This document shows, in pieces, positions 26,201 to 39,900 of a stretch of 64,000 nucleotides of DNA. The notes under the pieces are model-generated. The model did no database searches. It worked only from the letters and a program-made list of their open reading frames with translations, and was not told the DNA's origin. Each line of letters opens with the position of its first letter. The first letter of the stretch is position 1. This DNA comes from Rotaria macrura (lineage: Eukaryota > Rotifera > Eurotatoria > Philodinida > Philodinidae), in contig OENT01000179.1 of assembly GCA_900239685.1 (NCBI GenBank), positions 107,389 to 171,388 of the forward strand, given 5' to 3'. Both the position numbers and the translations under genes were made by a program.

Positions 26201-26622
26201 GATTTATATGATGTTTATTTCTTCTCGTTAGAAATGGTTCGATCAAGTTTTAGATTCATTTTCCAAACTATTACCAACTGATACACCAAAGTATTTATCA
26301 AGTGATCTTGATGATAAAGTTAATTTATTGAAACGTGAAACAAATTATTTACTTGGTAAAATTCAACGATTTGTTCCTAAACCGAAGACAACAACAACAA
26401 CAAAAAAACCACCAATAGATAATGAAACGAAAGTTGAAAAAGAACAAGAACAAGAGACGTCATCGACTACTGCTTCAACTCCTGAGCAAGAAGAAGAAAC
26501 AACAACAACAACAACAGCAACAACAACAGCACCAAAATCAAGTGAAGGTACTTGCCGATAGTCGAAAATTGAATAATCATGATCTTTCTATTTATTTAGA
26601 AGAAGAACATCCAGAATTATAA
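20300..26622 (+). CDS. HYOU1: HYOU1 / Grp170 ER-lumenal Hsp70-family chaperone
   Basis: Fifteen exons (20300-20460, 20524-20602, 20664-20818, 22144-22846, 23931-24013, 24069-24389, 24444-24585, 24641-24722, 24782-24888, 24946-25000, 25052-25223, 25653-25866, 25925-26155, 26232-26547, 26600-26622) join in frame to 947 aa; the human protein is 999. A signal peptide (about residues 1-26) is followed by the ATPase domain, starting [13 protein letters not shown], with [44 protein letters not shown] and [14 protein letters not shown]. The substrate-binding domain carries a long low-complexity Asn/Thr/Ser acidic insert (about 560-660), then the alpha-helical lid ([24 protein letters not shown] [10 protein letters not shown]). 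The last four residues are HPEL, a KDEL-like retrieval signal. It works as nucleotide exchange factor and holdase for BiP in the ER (family knowledge). Introns 20819-22143, 22847-23930 and 25224-25652 are long; the others are about 50-75 bp. Confidence 0.95.
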
Positions 26623-27963
26623 AAAGTTGATCGTAATATGAAATTCTTTATTAATCATTCCAAAATGCGATAACTGATAGTACTAGTCAATTGTTGCTGT
26701 TGTTGATCTGTTATTAATGAAACTACCTAATTTATTTGCTTAGAGTTTTGTTTTGTTTTCTCTTTCATTGTTATGACTTATCTTAAGGTCACTATAGAAC
26801 ATGTGTGTGTTCTGCTTTATTTCTTACTAGTATGTTTCTCAGTTTTTTGTTTGTTTGGTTTGTCTCAATATGAAAGCTTGAAACAAGAAAATCTGATTCA
26901 TTAGGTTTTTCAAATAAACAACATCGAATTTTCAATATAATACATGAACGCTTTAAAAGCAACTTAGTGAAGTGCATTGGGATATAACGGTGACAGTGAA
27001 ATACATGGCAGAGGTTCATAAAAATAATCAGTTCCAACTCGCATACACCAGTACTAGTCGATATTTGTCTAACGCCACCAATATATAAACCAAAATAAGT
27101 TAGATATGGTCGTTTAAAAGTGGTAGGACGGTTACAGCAACGACGGGCTATTTTCACCGTTCCTTCCCTGGTAAAAATAGGGGTGCAACACATCTTGAAT
27201 GGATTTGGGATTTTTCACCAAATCTCTGAGGTTTGAGCTTTGATTTAGATTTGAAATATCCTTCGAACTGAGCGTCTAGGTGTGGATTTCGTCTAGATTT
27301 TGACTACAGGATTGTTTATTTTGCTTTGGTCCTTTTAGATTTGCGTTTGGACTTGGGATTTGTTTTCAATCGAACACGAGTCAAACTTTGTAGTCGTACT
27401 AAACTGAAACTAAATCTCAATCCCAAATCAAAATCTCAGTCAACGAAAAATCCGAACATATTTGCATCAAATCCCAAGGCCTTGGATTTGTTGCGCCCCT
27501 AGGTATAAAGCAGGTATTAGTCGATGGTATTATCGGTGGAACGATGATTTATCGTTGTATCCGTAGATGCATGTCTTGTCTGTTGAACGCTATTATTTGA
27601 GGAAAAAGAAACTTCTCACTTCGATTGTTTTTTGTTCAGAAAATTGATCGACTAAATCTTGTATGTATCCAGCAGAGATAAAATCAACCATTGTTGTTGT
27701 CAACTATCTTGATATGAGTCAAGAGGATGCATACTGCTATTGATTCATCTAAACTCAACTGTACAGTCTTGAAAATTTGCCTCATAATTTTCTGCTTAAG
27801 ACAGAGTCGAACATCGACAAACATCTTATCTAGCATGAAGATTTTATTGATAAATTGTCAACAAAACATCATACCTTATTCTAGTGTAATTTTTCAAAAT
27901 GAAAACAAAAAAACACCAATTAGATAAATACATAAAAAGCATTTTATATCAATCAGATAAAAA
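26623..27963. other. Convergent intergenic region between HYOU1 and CC2D2A
   Basis: The 3' ends of HYOU1 (+) and CC2D2A (-) face each other across 1.34 kb. No gene is supported; the frame at 26792-27193 on the minus strand has no recognisable domain. The region holds the hAT-type element at 27178-27501. A minus-strand AATAAA at 27843-27848 could serve CC2D2A. Confidence 0.6.
27178..27501. mobile_element. Non-autonomous hAT-type element (MITE), 324 bp
   Basis: The left end reads TAGGGGTGCAACA and the right end TGTTGCGCCCCTA, an inverted pair with one mismatch. The flanks are GGTAAAAA (27170-27177) and GGTATAAA (27502-27509), an 8 bp target duplication with one difference. Short TAGGGG-type ends plus 8 bp duplications are typical of hAT transposons. 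Inside, the repeated theme GGATTTGGGATTT and its complement (AAATCCCAA) extend the inverted symmetry. There is no transposase reading frame. Confidence 0.8.
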
Positions 27964-30900
27964 TTAACTTAGAGTAGTTTTCTTTTTTGTTAAATGAGCT
28001 ATATAAATCCAAACAGCAAGTATTTGATTTGGATATGGATGAACATGAACAGATAATGCAAATTGAATGTCATTTGTTGCATGTTGAAAAATCTTTGTTG
28101 AATAAACTGTATCAACTATTGCTTGCATACTAGTGTATGGCATCTGCAGTGAAAAACCAGTAATCTATATATTTAAGAAGAAAGAAGTTATTCGACGAAA
28201 CAAAAATGAACAAATCTCTCATTTCAAATTTACATACATCATGTGTGCCTTGAAATTCACTTAGTGCATTGTCTGTGTCCAATGCATCAGTCATTCCCAT
28301 AATGAATTGTTCTTCCTTACTGAAATGAAACGATAAGTATTTTCGATATTTGATACGCAAATATTAAAAAATAATTACTGCGAAAGAATAACTTCAAGAG
28401 TTTTCTGGGAAGCATTAGCAAAGCCTGTGTAATATAAACCACGCCAATCCATGATTTTTCCACGTAAAATTTGAAAAATATGCGATTGAAGTGTTGCCAC
28501 ATCTTCCTGACGTGTTGCTTCATAACTTAAATTGTTCGGCTAAAAATTGAATACTATTCTTTCGTAGCACAATATTAAATAACATAGACAAACCTGAACA
28601 GTAGTCCATTGCATGGATTCACGTGGAAATGAGCTATTGAAAAATGGTCGCCAATGTTTTGAATTAGTTACATCGAAATTCATTCTTGATGGTACATCTT
28701 GAGATTGTATATTAGCCCATACCTTTTCATTCGAGAATAAATAGAAGTCAATGAATTTTATTTAGATTGATCTGAACATAAGTTTCAACAATCTTCTGTA
28801 CAGAATTTATAGATCAGTTAATTTTAAGTAGGTTGTATGAATAAAAGAATGTTTATTTGCAATGACAACTGTAACTTGACATTGATTTTAATTGTATTAA
28901 TCATATAGAGAAAGTTCGATCTCGATTATGAAAACTTCTAAACACTTCAATCGTACCGATAATTGAAATCTGACTAGTTTTACAAAGAAATTGAGACATT
29001 ATGAATCGTTGAAACATGAATACAACGTTTTCATAATTCTTGGTTCGTTCCTATGTACATTTATCTATGTGACAAACATTAAAGTTGAATTATAGTACGA
29101 TAGACGATTCAATGTCATTTGTATCCAAATAAGTATAATAGTATAGATGAGAATTGTTTCTACATTTGATAATTAAATAGAGTGAATTGTACAGGTTTGT
29201 GTCAACATGAAGAAACTAATACTAAACTGTATCTCTCGTCAGTTGAATAGGAATCAAAAGCCAGAAGAAATTTCAATCAGTTGTGACGATTTTCCTAAGG
29301 TTCATATTCGATGTTCTAGAATAGTGATTCATCATCAGCAGGGTTATTCGGACTTCAAGTAGTCAAAAAAAACTAAACTGGTGACTGCTGTTCGTCGAAT
29401 TACTTGTCTGATACGATTGACATTAAATAATTATGCATCCTTACAGACAAAAATACAAAACTATTAAGAGTGCTCGAATTCAATGTTGATTAGCGGGGAA
29501 TCAACATCTTAGGAACAGTGATAGCTAATGATCTTCACTTTTCACCAATATAAAGAGGTTGAGTTTGAAGATGTTTCATATATCATATTATATAAGTAAA
29601 ATCATTACCTCTAGATAATCTATGTTGAGAAGTTTTCACAAAAATTGTGAAATACTGCTATGCTGTACTCCGGAGAACGCTTGACAAAAAAAAACTAAGA
29701 TAATTTAGATGCAAATCAACAAATTTCCCAATTATTTTAGCATGGTGAGAAGAAGACAATTTTTATTTTATCCAGAATTATCGACCGAAAGTGTCATCAG
29801 AAAAGCTTTGCATTTTTAGGAAATTTTTCAAAATCGATTAAACCTCCCCCTCAAAAATCGATTTTGACCCAGGAACGTTCGAATTGCGTAAAATTTACAG
29901 GATATGTTAGGTTTGATATGAAAAGTTTCTGGTTAAATTTTCAACCTTTTATCGTGATTTTTGGCTGCGATGCAGACCTGACAAGGGTCAAAAATAGCGA
30001 CTTTGGCAACCCAAATTTCTCGGTCCGGGTTCATGATATATCTTTAATTTTTTTTTGTTAGAAAGAACATGTGCACATGGAGGGCACTGCAGAGTCCTTT
30101 TTTATAATTCTTACTTTTTCAGCGGAAAACAAAAATCACGAGTTCAATGACTTCAAAAAACCCGTAAAAAGGAGAGGAGGTTAAATAGAGATGCCTTGTT
30201 ATATAGTCATAAAGAACAGTTTTAGAAAAAAAGGCTCTGCAGTGCGCTGCATCTTGACATGCTCTTTCAAATAAAAAAAATATTTAACACATCGTATGGA
30301 CCTGGACTAAGAAATTTGGGATGCGCTTTTTTGAAAGGGCAAACTGAGAAAAATCGAAAAGAATTTTTTCGATATTAGATAATTTTTGACGAAAATTCAG
30401 TTTTGTTGAAGAAAGCTTCCAGAAATCCTCAGTTTCCGGCAAAATCGAGGTTTTGGGTAAAAACCTATATTAATTCTGAAAGAGCGAAGAACGGGCGATC
30501 TTCAGGTGCATTTATCTCAATTTCGGAATTTTCTCGAAAATTTACTTCCTTTTTTGGGGGGTGGTGCTTAATTAAGTAATGATTTCATCTTATATAATAT
30601 TATATTCTACCTCGATGTCTTTCGATTGATGAAAACCAGAGGTCGATAAATATTACTGTTCTCAAGATGTTAATTCCACCCCATTCTAACGCTAATAAGA
30701 GACATCACTATTTCTATATCCAAAATTACGTTAATTTGAACTATCTACTTTCTTCGATGATTTCTTACATTTTCTGCATTTGCTAATAAAAATATACGTC
30801 GTATCGGATTCCATGTATCGATTGTTGATGCATCTTGTCCATCGGATACACTCCAACAAGTTGGATGAGGTCGATTGTCTTCTCTTGTTAAAACGAAACA

Positions 30901-33900
30901 ACAAGGACCACTATATATTGATACTCCTGAATAATAAAGAGAAGCGTTGTGTGATATCTTCAAATGTGAATCAACTATACAACATACCAAACGCAATCCA
31001 ACTTCTTTTGTTCAATGTTAAAAAGTAATTATTTAACAAAACAGCATGTTCTTCATCATCACCAGCCATTGATTTTAAAAATTGCTATAAATTAAATTTT
31101 GCATTAGTTCAGAAAAGAAGTATAACACATGAGAAAAAAACAACGTCCGAAATCAAGCTGAAGAAAGAAGTTCGTTTTAGTTGTTTGATTTTTTGAAATT
31201 CCCTACAGCACAACTTCTAATCGTATTTTACTGTATTGTAAATGATTTCATACTCGATTTTCAACAATAAAAAGGATCCATTGAACAAAGGGATTCGTAT
31301 CATGGATCATTGTTTTTATATTCGAGAAAAATGAAGTGAATGTCTCGAAATTTTAAATACGTAGAAATCTATGACACCTGACCAGTTTTATCTTAAATCT
31401 TTCTTATTATAGCCTCTGTCAATATGAAGAAGGATATTATTCAGAATATTCACTTTCATAATTGTAAAATCGAGTAATGATTTTCATTTCGCAACGGTAT
31501 ATTTCTAATTTATTTTTCTGTTCGTCAAACATAATCTAATACGAGTAATTCAAACGACTGCAGGATAAAGAGGGAACAATCGTTTGAAATTATTCTTTTT
31601 CAAAAACTTACATCAGCTGTTTCCCAAATATCACATATTCCTGGAAAGGAAACTGCATCAGGAAGGAATGGAATCAATGAAACAAAACGAGCCAAACGTT
31701 GCTGAAAATATTCAATAAAAAAAAATGTGAATAATTTTCTTTTACATTTATTTACACATTGTGTTTGATTATCTCCACCAGTTCCCGCAGCGGCTGCTGC
31801 CGTGGCAGCTCCTGATGTTTTAAATTGTGGCAATGGTAAAGGATGAATGTAACGTGGTATAAACACAGCACGGCCATTGGTATCTGATACTGTAGCTTTA
31901 AAATCGCGATCCGGAAATTTTTGATTTAATTCTTCAACCCATCGATGTGCATGATTTAGTAATTCAATCGATTCAGTACTATCAAACTAAACATAAAAAA
32001 ACATAGGTTTGTTTTCAAAACGAAAGGAAAAAAGATTCATCCTTACCGATTGTTGTATTGATTCTGGTGTTGCTAAAAGTGGTTCCATCGTTACAAACAT
32101 ACGAAGTATACTGTTTGTTGATGATCTTGTGGCTTCATTTTTGGTTGCAGATAGTCGATCTCTTTTATAACCTATTAATGGAGTCGGTATATTCAGACGA
32201 TAATTACCTTCTAACTAAAATAGATCACGAACATTTTCGTTATTTTCGAAGAAGGAAAATAGATTTTTTTTAAAATGTTTTTCTTCTTACTCGTCCATTA
32301 ATATAAATATTGCTAAATGGAATTTTAATTGCTCCAATCCAATTTCGTGCAATACGCTCTCGAACAATTTGACCACGTTCTTGATCTGTTTGTGGTTGTT
32401 CAATATGAAGTTCGTCAAAAACATTTATATACAGTATATCTCGACAACGTTGTAATGAACTTGGATCGAAATCGTTATCTGGTGGTCTTAATAATAAATA
32501 AAATAAAAATATATCAGATGCAACAACTCTCATCGTAGATTTCATATAAAAGCTATCGTAAGTTTTCACTTTCGAGTTTTCATATTGAAAATTGTGAATA
32601 TTAATTTCACTACATTCGTGTATGATCCAAAAAAATTTTCAAGGATAAGAAATATTTCTGAAGGATTTCATGAAAAAAAAACATGCGTACTATTTTATGA
32701 ATGACTTCCATGCTCAATATTGATTCACCAAAATATGAATATGCACAAGAACATGGATTTTTATTTAATAAAACAATTCATTGGTGGCATGGACAAGGAC
32801 GGCTATTGAATTGTTTTAATGAAAACGCTGTGAATTAGTACTATAGTCAAATAGAACAACTGATAGATACGGCGGGACCGATTCATGCATTTAAAGTATG
32901 AATTCGTATGTGTATATACATTTATATATATATATATTATTGCATTAATTTTTAAGATCGATTGTTTTCTGTATCAAAACAAAAAAAGCTTTCAACCTAA
33001 AAGATCATGCTGTGAATCATTTGGAACGAATGGATTCTATGTCTAGATTCTTAGATAGAAATTAATTAAGTTAAAGATAAATAGTTTCATCTATGATGGT
33101 TTCTTTACATGTGAATACTGATATCACTGAGTTCATTTATGTTTTTCAACAAGTTTTCAGTTGAGAAAAATTTTAAATCCTTCAACGGACGTCAGTGAGT
33201 GTGACAAAGAAAAATCACGATTCGTAATAATTTCAGTTATTCTGCAAAATCACAGAATAATACCAAAATAGAAAATTTCGTTCTAGAATTCGTGACAAAA
33301 TTTTCTATTGATTCATTAATGATGTTTATTTATAGAAAGTATTGCAGCAGTTAGTGAGGAGTAACCTATCGTGTTTTCGGTTGATCTTGTCCATATTGTT
33401 TTATTATAGGCTGATGCTACTGATCCATATATGATTGAAGTGCTTGACCCACGCATAACATGGGAACGCTATCGTACAGCTTGTTATAATGATACATTTC
33501 AAATTTTACGCCAATTGGTTGATTCAGAAGCTGTAATTATGGCACATTCAGTTGATAGCGGTTTTGACTGTTCCCCACGTGATATCATCTTCATTGGTCT
33601 GGTTGGCTATGAAGTGGGCACATATGATGGATTAAAAAAAGCTCTTTTTTATATGCTTGATAGTGGTCGTCAAGGTTCCACATTGACTTCGGTTCCGACA
33701 TTGACGGCTATCGAACTGATTCGACAGCTGGTAAATTAGGTGGCACAAAGGAATTGTTTCTTCGTTGGACAATAATGAAACAACTGAAATTTATCGTTCG
33801 TGGGTTGATTAACATTATATAAACTTGTGCCGTATCTTTACAGCGAAGATGCGAAAGCAGCGCTTGGACACCACGGTACATTAATGAAACCGTGCAGTGA

Positions 33901-36900
33901 CATTGAAGCATTATCTAGTCATGCGTATTTTCTTGGTTCACATATATAGTCAAATGCAACGCTTATGGTTACCAAAAAGTTCAACAAAACAATGGATAAA
34001 TTATTTCAACACATCAATGATACATAAAGATCATTCATTTACTAACGTAGATACAACTTGCCTGTATCGGCTACCAATTTAGGTTGAATAAAATGTCATT
34101 AATACCAATGTACGGTATTGAAAAAAATGATTCTCTCAATGCATTCAAATTTTTTGTACGGGGTAAAATTATTTACGATAAACAATACACAACATTAAGA
34201 ATTCGTGTTGGTCAACAATGGTTATTAGAATTTAATCGATTGAAACAAAAATTAACTGTAAATTTCATTCAACAATATGATTCAAAGGAAAAACATGAAT
34301 GGATATGCCTATCACTTTATGATCAGGCTTCTGTTCAACTTGAGGTTTTAGTTTAAAATAAAGAATTACCTGAAAGGAATTCGTAATTCTTCATTCCAAC
34401 TTGGATTAGGCCCATCGGCTGTACTTGTAGTATAAAATCCTTTTTGAAATTGAACTTCAACATACGGTCGAATTAATGTCTGGAAAATAGAAAATATTTA
34501 GATATCTTACAAAAATTCACATCCGAAACAAGTCATTGTATAAGAATATACGGAAGAACTAATAGACGATATGAGATATGATTTAGATGTCATATTTTAA
34601 AAAGTACTGAAAAATCGTGTTTCAAATGTTTGAACAAATTCACATATATAACAGATAATTTTCTTGTATTAATTGAGTTCAACAAGATATTCTACTGACT
34701 GCAAAAGTTTTGAAAACCACTCTAAATGATTTTATTGTTAAATGACAAGAGTGTACCTTGTTGAATTAGAGATTTACTTAACTGATCGATTCACATTATA
34801 CATCAAAAGACTTTTAAAATTTGCATCGTTAAAGTAGTATAAAGACAACGCTCGTTTATTCTTACCGATGAGTACGAACGAAATTGTATGGATAAAAAGC
34901 TTTTAGCGCGCAACTCCTTTGGAATTAAAACTATGAAACGTAATGTAATTGCTTGAAAGTTGTTTACTTTGACAAAAGAATAGCTCACAACCATCTACCT
35001 ATCCCTCTAGGACTATATTTAAAAAAACCGTTCGTCTATAATAATTATATCTCATTGACATACGATTTGCCGGTGTTCTACTGTGCCTGTGTAGGGTGGT
35101 CGAGGGCAATGAGTCAGAAATTTCTACTCAATACACTTCAACGCTTCTTTCAGATCGTGCTTCACAAATTTAAATGAAAAGAACATAATTAGTATGATCA
35201 ATTATCATATTTCGACGTGTTGTTCGATAGAATTTGAATCATCAAACTGCTGTTTTGACTTCAATGAAGTATTGATTAGGTTTATTGATATTTACCATTC
35301 GTTCTCTAAGTGCTCCTTTGTATCCACTAACTTGTTTTGTCTGTTCTCTAAAAACAAAATTTGATAATACAATATTCTCTTTAAATTTTCAAATACAAGT
35401 CTACTTTTCTAGAGCATCACGTCGAATCGGTAAGTCCGAAGCCGCAATGATGTTAATCAATATAACTACTTCTTGATTGGATGTTAAACCTATATTTGAT
35501 ACTTTCTTTGGTTCAGTACGACGTCGAGTAGGATATAATGGACGTATTGGTTCAATATAAAAATTAGCTAAAATACCTCGAAGAGCTCTACAAGAAGAAA
35601 GAATAGTTCGATTATTATTTCTCTTCATGAATTTCATCCTTTTCATTTATCTTACTGTATATCAGGTATACTTTCTTCCACAACCATTTCATCTAATGAT
35701 TTTCGACTCAATGTTAGCGCATATCGAGCTAAGACTTGCTCACGAACCTATTTCAATAGAAGACATTGTTTAGTTTGACATGAATTAGATATCTAATGCA
35801 TATTTATATGTTTACTTGTCGTAATTGTTTTTCACCTTGTCGTCGTACAAAATCAATACGTGTTGGACGTTTTCCTAGATATTGATGTTCATAAACATCA
35901 CCTTCAGTAGATTCTCTTTGACGCTCCATAAATCTCTATTCATATTTCAAAAAAAATCAAAAATTATTTGTAAATACTGAAAAAAAAAGCATGAATGAAA
36001 CATATGTAAGAAATGTTCACGAGAATTTTTATTTATCAAAGAATACAATGTATTGATATTTCCATCGAATCGATCTTGATATGTAGTGTAATTATTGTGC
36101 TCTAACTTTGGCCACCTGAAATTTATTTTATGCAATCGATGTTGAATTAATACTTCACATACGATAAGTTTCAATCATACTCGTGAAGTTCAATGGGGAT
36201 GACGTCATTTTTCACTTCGGAGACGTAATAGATCAGAGGTAAACTTATTCCTATTGAATGATATGAATCTTGAATTAGGTCTAGTCATTAAAGACCATAG
36301 TGTTTCGATGTCGATTGTTAGAGTTCGTATGACTTGTCAGTATTGTTCATATATATTTTTTCAATGATTAGAAAACTTAGAGGCCATTATTTTTGGTTCA
36401 GTGTTAATTGACCGAAAGTAAAAGAGTAGAATGGCAAAATCAGGAGAAAAACAAATTCGAAGGATAAAGCAGTCGAAAAATGGAAATCAAGAAAAATATA
36501 ATCTCGAAGAAGCAAGATGTCGAAAATCGAAACAGTAAAATTAATCGAAGTACTTGATGGAAACATAGTTTATTGATGATAAGTACGTTAATTAGTGAAC
36601 AAACTACAAATAATGATGATGTGTAAAACATGACTATGGTGGGATGCTTTACCGCGTGAATAAGAACTGTAAAAATTAACTCAAAAGAAAAATAAATACA
36701 ACTAAATTCACAACCGCAAAGATGGTATTAGTTAAGTATTTATTTTTCCGATTTCGTGTCCTTTGCCACAAGCAATGCTAGATTCGGAAGATATTGTTTT
36801 CAATCAATTTCGGAATTTTCAAATCTTGATGATAAAATACTAAGCCTTCGTTCCATAACACTAGTTTTTTCGGTAAGAGATACAAAGAAAAAGATGAACT

Positions 36901-39900
36901 AACAACAGATGATTCATCAGTCATTGAGCATTATTTCTTTCTCAAAATTTTCGAGATTTTTCCTTTCGGTCAATTAACACGTCGCCGTATTTTGTATCAA
37001 TAAAAAGTTATTGTACAAGAGCGCGATTACTTCTAATCAAGTTTACATAATAATGATCATGTGATTTTATATACGCACATCGAACATTGTGCAGTTAGGA
37101 AAAGATGTCTATTTTATAAGAACGTAAAGTATTGAAGTGAAACAAGTCATTGATCACGTGTCTTGAAATTTTGTGAATGTAACATAGGAAAGTTTCGAAG
37201 ACCCTATACAAAATCGTATCTTAAGATTTCTCGTAAACTTTCCTGGTGTGATAATTCACAACATTTTAGAATAGATCACACAAATTTCAACAGACTTTCA
37301 TTTCATTCACGATATTATATTGTTCAAAATGAATTCTTATGTATTATTCTGAAAATATCTACAACCTGAAAATCTTTCTCGTAGGAAATGCTTATAAAAG
37401 TTCTCATGAAAACTACCAATCGAAAACGTGTTAATAAAATATATCAATCTTAGTAACAGAAGAGTGAAATAAAGTTTGTGAAAATTTCACGATTCTACGT
37501 ATGATGAATGTTACTTGGTATAGTAAATTTAAAAGAATCTATAATATTTCCTAAGAAAATTTCTATTTACTTTAAAAACAGGGTATTTCTTTCGCACAAG
37601 GTAATCATATGGTGGTACGAATTTAAAATCTTTGAAATCAGGTAAATTTTCTTTTCTTGCTTGTAATAATTTAAATCGTAAAGAATTATCAATATCCATT
37701 TGTCGTTCAAATTCCATTTCATCATTTTCATCCATCGATAAACGAAAATGTTGTAAAGCATTAATTTCGAAATGTGCATCACCATGTGATGTTGAATAAT
37801 CCTAATTAATAAAATCGAAACGAATAAATATCTTCGCGTAATGTTACTCCGGTTATCAAATCATACTTTCATGAGATTGATGAGAAAAGCATTTTCAGGA
37901 TCATATGGATCTAGATTGGATTGTTTTATCCATTCAATTAAATTTTTCATATTACTTAAATTAATTCCTTGCATAGTTATATCTTGTTGAATACCGCCTC
38001 TCATTTGTCGACTAGAAAAAAAAAGTTCAGATAGAAAACAACACTTCGAGAAAGTCAAAGAATAACAGTCAGTATATATGAGGTAGAATCTTCGAATTTT
38101 AGTCCAGTTTCTATATGTTTGACAAAAACAAGAGGATTATATCATTGTATTAAAAATACATTCGATTGAAGAATTCTCTTTGTTTCGTTGATTCTCTAGA
38201 TTTTTCCATATTCTGCCCTCATATTTCCGATAGTTATGTATGACTACTATCGGGCGATCGGAACGTTTTGCCACAAAATTTTTGTTCATTTTTAGTCCAC
38301 TCGAAAATATTTCAGACGAGTTGAAATCTATGTGTTAGACGCAGAATTTCACGTTCTTTCAGAATATGAGTTTAGATATGTTGTGTCGGCTTTTGTTCGA
38401 AAGTAGTGAAGGAATCTTTGAAAGATCTGAAAAATTAGTTTGGACGGAAAAGTTTTTCGCAGTTTTTTATATTTCAACTATTGTAATTCGAAACTAAATG
38501 TTGGAACCTTCATGACTCTATCAGTTAGTAGAGCAAACTTTGCCTTAAAGAATGTACTATTGGAGTTTTGTCTGGTTGTTAGGCAAGATATCTGAATTTT
38601 TGTTTTTCCTATACCCTCATTTTTGAGAAATTGACTTTTTGACCACAAGGTGTTTTTCACAAAAGGAGTTCCTAACAAAAAACATACAACTTCACTTGTG
38701 TAAAAGTTACAACTTAATTCAATATCACATTTTGTAGATAGGTGTCCGCTCTACAAAACTATCATGTCCGATAACGTTTAGCAATTTCAAAAATGGTAAC
38801 TATACTTTAGAAAAAAGTTGTTTATGCATCGTCCAAATTAATTTCTAAGGCTTTTCAAAGATTTCTTCACTGCTCTTGAACAAAAAATAGATAGAAAATT
38901 CCTAAACCTATATTCAGAAACAGGACAAAATTCTGGTTCTAACTGATACATTGGATTCGTTCGAAATACTTTTAAGTAGGCCAAAATGAATAAACATCGT
39001 GCCCAGAAACTTCGGCTCACATGTTCAGTCCAAACTAATTTTTCAGGTCTCTCAAGGATTCTTTCACTACTCTCGAAAAAAAACTGACACATAATTTCTA
39101 AGCTCATATTCTGAAAGAGCGCGCACAATTCTGTTTCTAATCCATAGGTTTTGACTCGTCTGAAATATTTTCGAGTGGGCCAAAAATGAGCAAACATTTT
39201 GTGCCAAAACTTTCCGATCGTCGGTTAATCACAATCGATCTTTCTATATGATAGACTCACAAAATGAACATAGAATCGTATTCTAAGTTGCTGATCATTA
39301 GAATTTCATTTTCAGAATAAATATAAGAATCTTTATTGACTCAGTTTCTACACTTAAAGTACGAAATCGTCCTTAGATTACTGTTTCCAAGCACTCTGAT
39401 GTATGTATGTCGAGAATACGAACGACGAGATTCGAAATCAACGAACTATATGATATTGAGTATCCTATTCTTTATAACTATCTGAATTATTAGAGCGTAC
39501 AATAAATACGATATGTCGTTATTCCCAGTCAAACGTCAGCACGTTCTCTAAACATTCCGAAGCACATATTGTGACGACATTAATCATATGTGAGTACGAC
39601 TATAACCGTTGGATACGATAGGATGAATTCGAGACGGAAGAACATCAATTCAGTTTAAAAGAATTTTCTTAAATATCTCAACGAACTAACTACTATAAAA
39701 TAAGCTTCATATTCTCATTTGACATTCTTAGCAACTTACTTTAGAAATGCTTTTGATGTATTATAATCAGGTGGTACAAGCACATCACCGTCTTGCACAC
39801 CCCATGCTACACTTGCATTTAAAACACCCTCAATATTTAGAAAGATCGGTAGGAAATCGCTGAGTTGTATCGGTGAAGAAATACCAGCACCGACTGCAGA

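Noticed and set aside
26792..27193. 133-residue open frame on the minus strand
   Set aside because: It has no recognisable domain, atypical composition, no splice-joined neighbours, and partly overlaps the hAT element end.
38838..39197. 119-residue open frame on the minus strand
   Set aside because: It is the translated tandem copy of the inverted-repeat element at 38250-39225, lies in a CC2D2A intron, and has no domain.
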